From Cryptomeria japonica (taxonomy: Eukaryota > Streptophyta > Pinopsida > Cupressales > Cupressaceae), in contig NC_081415.1 in assembly GCF_030272615.1 (NCBI RefSeq), positions 513,451,034 to 513,515,033 on the forward strand: 64,000 nt of DNA, given 5' to 3'. The notes under the pieces are model-generated. The model was not told the origin of the DNA. It ran no database searches and was given only the letters and a program-made list of their open reading frames with translations. Every line of letters begins with the position of its first letter. Within the stretch, counting starts at the first letter, position 1. Shown piece by piece: positions 11,166 through 23,915 of this stretch. The position numbers were made by a program, and so were the translations under genes.

Positions 11166-14113
11166 ATGAGGCCGGTATTGCCGAAGCTTGGTCGGACCTC
11201 ATGTCTAGTAAGCATGTTACCAGAGCTTGAAGATACTTCCTTGGCTCATGTTGATCTAGGAGATTTCCTAGAAAGATATAAGAACCCTCAAACTCATTCA
11301 ATGATGGAGAAAATAGTGAAAAGTGGTCTTGTTGAAGCCGTTGTATTTACCCTTGTTGCACCATGTCCAGATTTGGTGATTGAATTCATGAATAGGTATG
11401 ATGTAGAGAATAGATGTATAAGAACCAGTAATGGTGAGTTACTAGTTAGTATCAACAAAAAAATAATAATGGCGGTGATTGGAATCCCACAAAAGGAATT
11501 ATATGAGGATTGGACAATTGGGACCTCATACACCTACTTCTCAAAGAAAAAGAGTATGTACAGGAGTGTAATTTCTAGGAATTGGATCCTCAAAATTCAA
11601 AAAGGAGGGTCATGGCTGCCAAAGCCCCTGACTAGAGAGCACTTCATCACAAAAGTGTGAGAAATTGTGATACTTCTAAATAGGCTAAAGGGAAATTCAC
11701 ACTCCTTTTACTAGGAAGATTGGATGTATTTTTACATTTAGGTGTTGTTATCTGGTGAAATATATCTTGATTGGGCTCAGGTAATTGCCGAGAGACTTCA
11801 TGAAGGCTTGAGTAACTTTGTGGGAATGTCTGGTTTTTATATGTCCTCTTACCTTTTCTACATATTAGCGTGTACAAGAGATTGGCCTGGTTTGCTAAAT
11901 GAATCATGGGTGGATGGCATGAAGGTATATGATTATTATCATTTGTTACAACATCAAAAACTTGTAGAACAAACTGATAGATGGAATGGTGCCTTTGCAG
12001 GAAAACTTTCTTTTGAGCTCCAGGGTCATGTGAACAAGAGGATGTCAGATGAAGCAATGGAGATTATAAGTATATATGGTAGCTTCTTTATTCAATTTCC
12101 TAGGTTCACCTACCTTCAAGTAGGTAGTTTAGAAGGTCAACCATTCAAGCTACCTAGGTATTCCTTTGACAACTATGTGCTTATAGAGGTGAGCAGGCAA
12201 CTAGCTTGCATTGATAAAAGGTTGGGAGCAAAAGGTGAATTTGGAGTTGTCTTCCCTCTTGAACTTGGATACTACAGCTGCAAATCCATATCTGATGCTC
12301 TAAATTTGGAATTGGAATTTAAAAAGATGAACTTGTAGCTTTATGTTGCAAGATGTAGGTTTGATAGTAGAGGCTATGCATTGAAAATCTAAATGTGGAC
12401 AACCACTTTTTTCATGAACCTCAGTTGAAGGATTATTGGGAGAATTGAAATGACGAATATGAAGTAAGAAGAAGATTGCAGTCAAGGTTTACTTTGCAGG
12501 AAATAGTCACCATGAAGCTTTCTATCAATATATCCAGAGTGCAGGAGGATACAAGGGAAGATATTCTAGATCCTGAGTTTGACATAGAGGTTCAAAAAGA
12601 GCCAATCCCTAAGATTGATTGGAATAAAATGGAAGATGACAATATTCAAGTCAGAACTTTTAATTTTATAAGAAGAACTGAGAGATGGTTGAGAGATCAA
12701 AAGTTTAAGAAGGGGTCGCTCATATCCTCACATGAACTAAGATTTGATTCACACATTGTGACTCAATCTCCCATTTCCTCTACTAAGGAAATTGTTAATG
12801 TTGCAGGTGGTTCAAGGCTTATTGTTGAAAAAATCCAACCTAGGAGATCAAAGAGGTTACCATCAAGCTCTACAACCGCATGAGTAACTTGGTCTAGTAG
12901 CAAGAAAAAGAGTAAAGAGCCCATATTGAGTCAGATTGTAGTGGACCTAGATCCTAGTGAAGAGGTAGAGGCAGTAATGGATCAATAGGATTTAGGTTAA
13001 CCTGCGATGCACGAAATGGACATAAGAAAAGAAACAAAGAGAAAACTGGATCCCATGAAAACCCTGGCTATTGTCAATTCACCAGATACTTAGATAACTC
13101 CTCTACCCAAATAAGTTGTGAACAAACCACGATGGTTGGAAGCTATTGTTGGGAAGAAACGAAGTGTTGTCCCAATTACAATCCCTATAAAAGACATGGT
13201 CAATAAATGTCTTGGAAAGCTATCCAAGCCAAAAAGACTCAAGACATAGACAATGCTTGAGGTGGATGAAGCAACAAGTCACTGGATGACCAAGATAGCC
13301 AAGCCTATTTCAGATAGAGATTAAGACCAACCTACTGAGGAGGACTACATAGTTGAAAAAATAGATTTCGGGGTTTCTTCGCATGTCGTCGATGTTAAAC
13401 ATTTGTAGTCTTCTACAAAGAGAATAATTTCTAGAACATGGAAGGACAAGAATGATAAAAGGGAGTTGAAGCAAATTGTCACTCAGATGGATGAGTACAT
13501 CAATGCCATTCACCATCCAAATCCCTAATATTTATCACAGGTGTCAGTATCTTTTGATCCCAAATCTCTGGCCAATCAAAGGATGTTGGACCAGGTTCAA
13601 AGAAATAGAATAGTCATAGAGATGTTCAATAAATGGTTGGATCTTATAATTCAACAATGATCAAACTAAATCGTCAGTTAGGTAAAGGTTTATAAGGATG
13701 TTGATACTGTGAGCAAGGAGTTGGAGTTAGAGGTAATGGCCTCAGAGAAGGAAAGAATCAAATGAGTGGCAGTTCTTGCATAGATGAATGACATACAAAA
13801 ATATGGAGTGATGAAGTTCCTAGCCAAAAAACCAGTATAAAGCTTGGATGATACTGTATTATATGTATCAATAGAAAACGTGGAGTGGTGTAATTCAATT
13901 ATAAAGTAGGGCCATGAAGAATCCACTAAACTGCTTAAGGGACTGACAAGTTTAATTGGTACAATGCAAAAGGATCTCAAGTGCATTGACATCCAGCTAG
14001 TGAAAGATGATGCAAAGATGATTGAAGTCACCGTAGATATGACAAATATCTTCCAAGAAGGGATACAATTCATTCAGAAGACAAAATCCTTGACTTTGGA
14101 TGATTTTTCATGA
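11166..14113 (+). pseudogene. decayed transposon-type protein of unknown function (W)
   Basis: 11166-12338 is one frame, open except for stops near 11660-11740. It begins MRPVLPKLGRTSC and contains DWAQVIAERLHEGLSNF and MSSYLFYILACTRDWPG. After a frameshift a Lys/Glu-rich, coiled-coil-like tail continues at 12476-12883 and, in fragments, to a TGA near 14113. No polymerase, integrase or known transposase motif is present. Residues INKKIIMAVIGIP (11451-11489) align with a motif shared by the ORF2 proteins of elements Y and Z, protein X and the PMD gene of element T. I read it as the large protein of a pol-less LTR element whose ends are no longer clear; a captured host gene is an alternative. 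Confidence 0.55.
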
Positions 14114-17100
14114 GTAGTTAGGATCGAGTCAATGCTCGTGGTCTGTTCCTATTATCTGGAAGTGCACAAGGCAAGGGTGGCACAAGTGAATATGGACAAG
14201 GAGGAGTGGAAGCAATGAATCCAACACATTGGAATCCCCTACTTTCAGGTCATCCTGAACTTATCGACAACACATTTAGAATGGCATGGTGTGCACAGTT
14301 TAGAGGCAAAGTAGGATAGACCAGTAACTTTCTCTGCCATAGTGGAGTCATGCTTGATTAGGGAATGAGATGTACACCTCTCTATGGCTGTTATTTTAGT
14401 TTTTTTCTCTTTTTTTAGAAATCGATTTCTTTAACCTATGTTTAAAGTAAAATTTTTAATTGTTATGTAAAAACTATGAGCCTGGAGGCTATTTAAGATA
14501 GGAAGTTTGTTTTCGCCGAGGCTGGAAAAACTAGGATTTTTTGAGAAGAAAACAATATCTATTTTTCTATGAATTTATTTAAACATGAAAGATTTATTTA
14601 TCAATTAAAATGATTATGGTGTGCTCTCTTTGAATCTGTGTGTTTAAAGATTGACACTCTTTCTTGGGAAACTTGCTATGTGCATAATAGCATTTTTTTT
14701 TATCAGTTAATTCTATGTTTTCATAATTCATTGTTATTATTCATTTTTAGTAGATCCATTGTGGATTGATTTATGTTGATCCCCCTTGTCCCATGAGGCA
14801 TAAGAGAGTATCGATCAGAATCAATACTACTATGCATTTTCTATGCTTTAAATTTATGAAATGAACATGTCAGAGAAACAGAGTCATTGAGCTCTTATTT
14901 AATCTTCAGAATATTCTCTTTGTTTTATGATTGAAGGCATTCTTTTGTGTTGATGGATGAATGCTAAATCCTTTCTATGCTTGCTAGTTAAAATTGTCTT
15001 CATTTCAAAGGTTTTCTGTGAAAAATTCATTGCAAATCATACGAGGAGTTGCCCTCCAATGCAGAGGATGGATTTTGATTAGTTCATCCAGCTATTGGTT
15101 AATTTGTGTCCTTTCATTAAGGGGTGTACAAGAGTCATTTACTATTAAGAGAAAACAAATATTACGATTTCAAGAAATGGACAAATCTGTTAACCAATAG
15201 TCACCAAAACTAATTTTGTTATCTTGATTAAGTGAATCCTAATTATCCAACCCACTAATCAAATTATTATGATTATCACTTGCAAATTAAAGGAAACCTC
15301 TCCATGTGGTTCCATGACAAGTCTAGACCCTAAGCATCCTTACAAGCAACCTCTTAGAAGCCTATTTCTCATGATCTCGATCCTACACATGCAAGAACCC
15401 ATTCCCCCTATCCATGAACCAAGAGCTTAGGGTGAAACATGAATCACAATAACATCATGAAGGCTCTCAATGAGAATTAAATCACAACAACAACATCACT
15501 TATATAAACCTGAAGCATAACATGAACTATAATGCTGACATGCAAAACAAGAGCCTCCATAATCAAAAGGATAATAATAGTAAAGAGTAAGGAATACACC
15601 ATCTTACTCATCAATATGCAAATAAAATCCTCAACAATAAGGCAAATCCATCTCACTGGAACTCATATACAATCAACCTCAACAACAAGGCATTCTACTT
15701 CTTGTTGGAGCTAAACACATATATGCACAATTCTCAATGGCAAGGCATCAACCATCTTGCCAGAGCCAAAATAAAAATGAAATACCAAATCTAGGCCATA
15801 AACAGAATCAAGAATCTCAAGAACATCCACACGTGCCTCTAGTGTAAAGCCAAAATTCGAAGGACAAAGACTGACAAACTGGAAAAAAAATGCAAAATGA
15901 CACATCCATGGTGTAGATTAGTGCATCCATGGTGCATATTGGTGCATAGAGGCCATTTTGTAGTTCATATCTTCCTTTCTACAACACATATAGAACTTTT
16001 TGTAGTGCATTGTGTCAAAGACCAAAAACATGCCAAACAGAAGGAATGAAGTTACAACGCTACCTAGAAATGATCATAGACCAGAATAAGCACACAAATT
16101 CACTTCTAGAAGGTGTGTAAGGCCAAAATAAATATAAAGAAATAGATAAATAGGATAATAAAATCATACAAATGAAATTTAACATCATTTCCCAACACCT
16201 CATACACACCGACATACACAGACTTGCCCATAACTCAAAAGATAACACCAAGAGATATGATAAGGAAGAAAGAGAACTTATAATCCATATGAAAAGAGAA
16301 AAAAAGGATTGAAAAAGTCCACAAGGAGGGAAATGCAAGAGACAACATACACAGACAATATAGAATTATCATTTAATGACAACTTCTCATATGCAAATTT
16401 TACCAATAATAGTCATTTATGTTCATATATAATTAGCAACCCCCAATATCTATAATAGAAACTATAAACACAATTATTTCCCCTTGCAAACAATACTTCA
16501 ACAAGAACAAAGAAAATAATTCCTCTTAAAAAAAATGCAAGATGAAGGCAAAGCTCCAACCTGGAAAAATAAAGTAATGGCAAGGAAATCTGTAGAAGAG
16601 AAAGTCCCACTCTAGCAACTTCAATCAAGAAATCTTCAAATCCAATCAAGAGATATTCATCAAACCAACAATCCAAGCCAAAATCTCTAGCAAAATTTAA
16701 AATTCACCAAGAAGCCAACCCCGACAACGCACAGAGAAATGCAATAAATAAAAATTGCAACCAAAACTATAGAAAGATTTCAACCAATCAAAATATTCCA
16801 ATAAACTATATTATTTGCCTACCATGCATAGTAATGAGGTACATATTATAAAATAGTATTATTTACTTATCCCCACAAAATAAACCAATAGGATAGAAGG
16901 GTAGGTAATAAATATATTTATAACAATTAACCAAATAGTAATAAGAGAAATAATAAATGAAAACCATTAAATAAAATAACCTCATGGGCAAAATAAAATA
17001 CAAAATTCCGAATAATCAAATAAACCAAAGTCAATATAAAATAAATATCATAACTAAATATAAAAAAATTAAATAATTAAATAAAAAAATAAATATTCAA

Positions 17101-17989
17101 GGCTCATAAAACTATAATTAAGCAATACAAATGAATATTAAATCTCCATAATAAATTATTCAAATTATAATTAAATAAGTAAGTTATAATAATAAATAAA
17201 TTTTAACATTATTAAACTATATTAATCAACCATTAATTAATTATATAACTAAATACACATAATGCCACAAGGCAACCCGACGCAAAGGTCTAGCAACACA
17301 TTGCAAGACACCACAAGACAACTCAACTAAGACACTAGATTGAGTAGGATATCAACTAAGACCTAGAGTGTAAGGAAGAAAACTTATACCACGTCCAACA
17401 ACTTGTCATTGGGATAAAACACATTTAGACCTAGGAGACTAGGTGGAGTCGATGTCTAGTACTTGCAATTCTTGCAACCACCAATAACCACGAGACAACA
17501 TTTAGAATAACACAGACATATCATAAATGATCAGACAAGTCATAGAGAATCACAATGTCATATCATGCTCATAATGAGTGATATGGCATCTTCTCTAACA
17601 CTAATACACTAGAAGACAATCACAATCATCATGGCATCAACTCAATCATCATGATCATGAAATAGAGTTAGCATAGCCAAGATATCATCAAATTACCATA
17701 AGCAATACAATCCATCATGAACAATGAGCACATATTAGATCATCAAGTTAATCCATCATCATAATAATCCAAGACATGTCAATCATCCATAAGATTCATC
17801 ATATAATATATATCCATATAAAATGTCTATCATCATCGATAGCATCTAATCACATAGATAGAGTCATAAACATTAATCAACATATCACACAAGAGTCTAT
17901 ATAATTCTATCAATGCATAAATCTAAGGATAAGTCAAGGAGGGACACTACAAGTTATCTCCTTCATGTGGGTTATCTCCTCTACAACAC
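14114..17989. other. A+T-rich non-coding stretch
   Basis: No convincing coding region on either strand. 16800-17250 is low-complexity A/T sequence. A possible element end, GGGACACTACA, lies at 17941-17951. Short open frames at 15532, 16060 and 16413 have no family resemblance. Confidence 0.5.
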
Positions 17990-18110
17990 ATCAACGAAGA
18001 TCTTCAACAAATAGAAAGTATATTTTGAGGAATTGGTGAATCTACTTCAACAAGAAGAGGTCATTCAGTCTTTACAAGATGATTTTGGATAGAAAGCTCT
18101 AGTCTCTCAA
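17990..18110 (+). pseudogene. copia gag fragment in inverted orientation
   Basis: The plus strand here can be read as EELVNLLQQEEVIQSLQDD. It is the reverse complement of the stretch around 7645-7745 in the minus-strand copia remnant, which encodes the same gag segment. Only about 110 bp are recognisable, so it is a broken, inverted piece of a related copia element. Confidence 0.6.
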
Positions 18111-18382
18111 CAACATCGATGAAAGAAGATAAACCTTCACTAGGTTATCTCCTCTGCAACATAGTCAATGAAGATATTCTTCATGAGGGTTATTTCCTTT
18201 GTAACACTGCCAATGAAGAATGTAATAGCTTCTCTTCTACCTAATAGACCTATACAAAACTACCAAACTTGGCACAGATTATGATGAAATATAATGCCAA
18301 GATGTGATGAAATAGAACACTCCTTTCCTCTATGTAGTCTACGAGGAAATTAAACTATCTATTCTTCCAACGACGTCATTTT

Positions 18383-18393
18383 CTCTGATACCA
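18383..18393 (-). promoter_or_regulatory. primer binding site, initiator-Met tRNA type
   Basis: The minus strand reads TGGTATCAGAG, the usual plant copia primer site complementary to initiator tRNA-Met, two bases from the TGTAAACA terminus of an LTR. It implies an internal region running left of 18383, of which only fragments remain. Confidence 0.7.
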
Positions 18394-18395
18394 AA

Positions 18396-18706
18396 TGTAA
18401 ACACAAAATATATTTAGATGAAGGCAATACAATCAAATATGTTATTAGCTAAAGCTAATATATACAATACATAAAGTAGTTACCACCATTGAAGGAGCGA
18501 TAGATAGGTACCATTGTGGAATTGTAGAAACAAAAATTAGAAACAATGACAAATTACACTAACACATCAATTTCAAGAATACAATAAAATTACCCCTCCA
18601 ATGAAGGGAAAGATAGAGACAACATTCCAAACTTGAATGAAGTATCATCATAACTACTTAAGTGTGTTTGAATATAGAAAATAATCTAGTGGAAAAAATA
18701 AACACA
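18396..18706 (-). repeat. copia LTR flanked by PBS and by a polypurine tract
   Basis: A 311-bp unit bounded by TGTAAACA and ATAAACACA. On its left is an initiator-Met PBS; on its right, read on the minus strand, is a purine-rich CCCAAGGGGAGA directly before TG. A PBS belongs beside a 5' LTR and a polypurine tract beside a 3' LTR, so this one LTR appears to serve both roles, as in tandem or recombined copia copies. Confidence 0.5.
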
Positions 18707-18933
18707 TCTCCCCTTGGGAAGAAAAGTCTAGTGGTGCATGGAGAACAAACTCCATATCTTTATTACATTAAGAATGAAGAAGTCTCAATAATGAAAGCTT
18801 AGAAGTAGGGTCAAATTATTCAAGAAATGTCTCATCAAGACTAAAAAAATCCTCAATCAAGGAAGAAATAAAAAATGAAAGAGACTCGAAATCATTAGCC
18901 AATGTAAAATTTGTAAAGAGAATAGATACTTCC

Positions 18934-20400
18934 TCAAACATGTCTACCAAATTTAAAGTAGAGGAATGAGAGGCCAAGTCTATAAGGCCTGAAATTTAAC
19001 CATAATAAAATATCAAATCTAAAAAAAAAAAGCTCTTGTCGCATTGAAGCCCTAGAATCCATGTCAACTATAAACTCGAATGTAGAAAATAATGAAGGAT
19101 TCCTGAGAAGATCAACAAACCCATCAAGAGGAACTTCATTCATCCCCATACTAGATGTAGGAGTCAAAGGAATATAAGAGTCATCTTCATCATCAATAAA
19201 GTAAAAAGTATACACCCTATGTAGATGATCAGCCCTACCCATTGCGATAGTAGCATCAATCAAATCATAAATGTAAGCTGCATCTGCAGTGAACTCGACT
19301 ATTCTAGCATATTGTGTAAGCTAGTAAACTAAAATTAGATTATGTGCTATTATGAGAACATGAAAGATATTAGGCACAACTATAGCACCCAAGTCAACAT
19401 CACCTACAGAAGCAATTGGCATCTGTTGATTATTCACAGTCAAGAGAATAGGATATGGTGGAGGACCTAATGAACTTGGAATCATGTTTTTAGCTGAATT
19501 AGAAATGTGTTATAATGCACTTGATTCAAGAATAAAACCAATGTTCCTAGTTTCATGGGTGGTAATCATGGCATAACCCTTTCCTTTGAGATGAAGATAT
19601 CTATCCTCTTGTTTGGAAAAAAAGGAACTCAATGTAGGAGTAAAAATGTTATGCAACTTGAGTAATTGTCTAAACTCAATTTTTTCCTTCTTGAAGCAAG
19701 TTTATTCATCACGTCCAACTTTCTTGAAAAAAACACATAAGGGTTTGCCTTTTTTATTGAAATTCTAATCATTATGATCAAATTTATTACAAGGAGAACA
19801 TTTGGGTCTCTCCTTCTTAGAATTTTCCTCTTTGGAAGAGAAAGATGAAGTGTCGCTAAATTTTAGATGGGTCTTGTTCATGTTATTCCCCTCACCCTTG
19901 GAGGATTAAGCCATCAAAGAATGACTCTTAGGAATAGAATCCATCTGAACCAACTTGGCCTTGTCCCTAATCAGTTGATGACAAAACTCATTGGAAGAAT
20001 GTATCTTATGATCTTCCCTCATAGCATCTATAGTAGAGTAGAAAATAAAATCAAACACTAAAATTGGACCTTGAAGTTTAGACAAGATATGAAAAATACA
20101 CTCCTTACTATATTTTTCATGTCCTTACCATTTTAATTGTGATAGTATCAACTTGAAATAGGCTATAAAATCCTAAATTATGGGAAATACATTTAGAGTT
20201 AATGAAGTGAGATTGTCTTCAAGTTGCAAGATCCTAAGCTAGTGGACCTTTCTATACAACTCTCTAATATTATCCCACACCTCTTTCAATTTTTTATATA
20301 GCAATATGAAACATCAAATTATCAAATGCACATGGAATATGATGAGTCATTTCCCTTCATCTAGCTTGTCTAATGGATCGTGCCTCTACTCATGCTTTTG
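18934..20400 (-). pseudogene. copia gag and protease remnant
   Basis: Read leftward from about 20400, this is a copia gag with the UBN2-like pattern (DNIRELY, an LEDNLTSL-like stretch, then an LKLQGP-like stretch), then a knuckle-like CSPCNKFDHND near 19750. Protease follows at about 19560: GFILESSALYHISN stands where the Asp-Ser-Gly site is expected, so the active Asp is Glu and the Gly is Ser. A GAG-pre-integrase-like end (AMGRADHLHRVYTF) lies near 19220. Integrase and reverse transcriptase are absent before the polypurine tract at 18707. Many stops and shifts; inactive. Confidence 0.65.
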
Positions 20401-21540
20401 GTCTTGTCAATTGTGAATTACAAGAACCATGACCTAATATTGGTTAACGACCAATTTGACTTTATTGTCTTATCTTTTAATCTTTCCCCCTTTATTTTCT
20501 TAAATAAATTATTTATACATTGATCTTATTGTGCTATTACTTTACCTCATGTTCTTGTGTAGATGTACACCATCTACTACACATGATTTTTTTAGAAAAT
20601 TTTATCCACTTCATGAAATTATTATTTTATTTTTGAAAAGAATGAAAGCCTGAGGTGTAGATTATTTTCATTTTCTTAGAGTGCTTCTCCAAACCATCTC
20701 ACAAATTCCTATTTAAAAGTTGTAAACACCTTCCTTGTTACATTACAGTTCATGAAGTTGTAAACAACTTCCTTGTTATATTATTTGAATATTACCAACT
20801 TATATGCAATTCATAGAAAGAAGCTCAATATAATTAAATGGATTTCCAACTTAATAGGTGTATTCATGGTGAAAGGGCTTATGCATGAGCTTTAAATAAT
20901 AGGATTAAATCTATAAAATGTGTGTTTTCCGTTGGGTATTCTAGCTAATATATGTAGGATTTTCTCTCTTAGTCATTTTTTGGAATTGGATAGATCTCAC
21001 TTTTGATTATTAGTTTTCCAATTCCTAAACTATAGGGTCTTTGATACCTTTTTACTATGGGATTATATAATTTAAATCTATTAAAATTATGTGTATTATA
21101 AATAAATAATTTAGAGTACAAAGTTGTTCAATGTGGATTCTTTCACATTCTTCACTCTTCATGATGTCTATAACATTAGTATTATCATTCTCATGTATAT
21201 TTTTTAATTGTGATTGAATGTGAAATTGATTGTATTTATTTGGGGGACTATGAATATCCTAATATATTGACTTTTTGTGTATTATGTGACATGTATTAGT
21301 TTAAAGAAAGAATGAAGTTTTCTCAATATAAAATGTTATATTTGGATGTGAAATCTTGATTGATTTGATATTATATTGAATAGAAAACACCAATATAAAT
21401 AGAATAAATCCAATTATTCAACAACTAAGTTCCATTTGCCTGATAATTGCCTGCAAAACTAAAAAATATAATATGAAATATATGCTAACATTGACTCACA
21501 TTGTATGGGGAAGCTAAGGGGAATCCTAGGTTGGTAGGTT
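20401..21540. other. A+T-rich stretch, no gene seen
   Basis: No coding signal. The segment around 21360-21430 resembles the copia-like LTR start at 53403 (both contain a TTTGATATTA block and an AAACACCAAT block), so it may be a decayed LTR of the same family. Confidence 0.4.
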
Positions 21541-21870
21541 GTGGGGTAGGCTTGTCTCGGCAGTGGCACTCCCACTAGTACTCAGACAAACCACTTTGCT
21601 GATGAAAGTGTAGCTTACATTGGGCTTCAACTAGCTATTCTTGGAGGGCATAAAAGGCATAGTTAGAAAGTGAATCACTTAATATAATTAATTGGTTGAT
21701 TAAAAAGATTCCTTCCAATTAGATAATCAAACATTTAATCCAGGAATTCCTCGTTATGATTGCCAAACAAGACGAAATTTGAATAACCCCTATTTTTTGA
21801 GAAGGCAATAAGCCTGCGGATTACATGGCAAATCTTGGTGTTGTATATGAGGAAATCAAATGGTGGAAAG
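21541..21870 (+). pseudogene. RNase H fragment, LINE or RVT_3 type
   Basis: The clearest part is EGNKPADYMANLG at about 21807-21845, preceded by an in-frame TGA where RNase H domains of plant LINEs have Arg (REGNxxAD). Upstream, broken stretches such as LAILGGHK fit the helix that follows the first catalytic residues. It is the 3' end of a reverse-transcriptase gene, cut off by the LTR element that starts at 21915. Confidence 0.6.
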
Positions 21871-21914
21871 AAAGGGAATCCTTCAAAAAACACTTGTGTG
21901 AGTTGAGACAAAGG

Positions 21915-23591
21915 TGGAGTGTCATTAATTGTACACCCTTCCTAGGGTGGTACAATTTCACACTTAGGTTAGCACCTGCATTAGTGTGTCTTGCATCTTG
22001 AATTTCTAATTTCCCTTTAAACATTTAATTAATTAATCTAGTAAAATATAAATTTATATTTCATCACTTCACACATCATAAAATTGGGCCCTTTACCCTA
22101 AGTGCCACCTTTTTATTTTATTCCTCCAATAAATCATTTAATCATAAACCCTAATTATGTCCTATTTTGACCTTTAAGGCCCGTTTAAACATATCAAAAC
22201 ACCTTGAAATTAGTTGTAACTTTGGTTTTCACTCTAATATCATCATATCTAAGGGCCTTGAAAATTTGGTGAAAAATTGGTCTGACCGTGGTGGGAATGC
22301 ACATGGTCCTCGAATTTTTTCTTGAAATTTTGACAACATAATTCTCAAATATTATAAAGCTTAACCCCGAAAGCTTGGAAAGAAATTAAATTCCTAGGTC
22401 AGCCTAAAGACAAAATTAAGTCAAAATATAGATCTAGGGTTTCATACATAAGAGCTCTCTTTCTTCATTTGAAGGGGACAAAGATCAGTCTTCCTAAGAA
22501 TCTAAGAGCAGGTTTTCAGAGAATAAGGAGCCTTATATGTAGTGAAAGAGAAGCCTATGTGGAGTCTTCAACAACATTCACCAAGAATTTTTCAAGGATT
22601 CATTATCAATTAGGAGCCTTGAAAACATTGAAGAGTAATAGGAGATCTAGTGGCAATATCTCTCCCTTGGGGATTGGTATGATTTCATGTTATTTTCATA
22701 TCTTTGTATGAGATTATTTACATCAATTTACACATCTACATTCATGCTTTATATCATTTATTATATTTGGTTTGAAGCATTGCCATTTACATGCACATAA
22801 ATACATTTAGGGTTTACTCTCATGTGTAGAGTAGTTCTAGTTTCTTATCATTTAGGATCTTGCATACACACAAGCTTCTAGAACACATATTTTTAGTACA
22901 TTATTAGCTATTTGTGGAGGTGGAAATCACTAACACAAGGTTTTGACTAATACAAAACCCCATATAGCCACCCAAACCTTCCCTTTTCAGTTGCAAGTAA
23001 GGAAACAGGTACCCGGAGGTAGTTTCACATCTGGAAAAGGCATCAACACCACTCAGAAGTCTCAGAAGTGAAGAAATTTGTCAAGGATAAGGGTATGGCA
23101 CCCTGGTCCTACTTAGGTAAAGGGCGTGATTCCCTAGTTCCTCCATTTTGTAGTTAAATTTGATAGGTTGCACACTTAGGACCTCCAGTTTGCAGTGTCT
23201 CAGTTGCAACCTCTTGTCTGTAGAAATAGGATAGTCGCATGGCACCCTGGTCCAGGTCAATTTTGTTTAATTTGTAGCATCAGGTACACATCTAGAATCC
23301 TCTCACTTTTATGTATTTAATATCTCAATTTTGGATTTGCACGTTTGTACAATTCTGAGTTCATTTATGCTTCATTCTTTATCTCCTAATTTAGTTTATC
23401 ATTCAAACCCTAGTTTTTCTCATCATTTGCAACAAGAGGAATGGAAACCCTAAGAGATAATCCTTGGCTCTCTCTTTCCCACAAGAAGTAGCCAAATTAA
23501 ACTATCTCCCTAGGCTCTTTTGTATTCCCAATGTGTTGGCAAAAGTGGGATTTGGTCCTAGTAACCTAATCTCGCTTTTCTTGCCACAACA
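21915..23591 (+). repeat. 5' LTR of the pol-less element
   Basis: Starts TGGAGTGTCATTAATTG and ends TTGCCACAACA. It aligns along its length with 25595-27245. Compared with that copy it has about 60 extra bases near the start that include a near-perfect palindrome (21927-21957). It carries three copies of the GGCACCCTGGTCC-like motif (about 23085-23150 and 23230-23260). Confidence 0.85.
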
Positions 23592-23915
23592 TTTTGGTTA
23601 ACCCAATGTGAATCCAACCTTCTTTAATTATGATTTATGTTCTCATATCAGAGTGTTTTTTCTATTCAAAATTCAAATTTACATTTAAAAGTTTCAATTC
23701 CTTGAAAGTATCAAAATTTAGAGGTTAATTTTATTGAAACCCTAATTTTTCAATTCAAAATTAAACTTGTGGATAGCTTAATTTGGATGATTAATTTCAG
23801 ATCTAAGTTTGAAACACATTTCACTCATAAATTTCATTTTCTAAATTAACATTTAGAGTGCTTGCATTGGTTAAAATTAAAAATTTCCTTCTATTTTGCA
23901 TATGTTATCATTTGA

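Noticed and set aside
16800-17250. Possible origin or matrix attachment region in A/T-rich DNA
   Set aside because: High A/T content alone does not support this, and no specific motif stands out.
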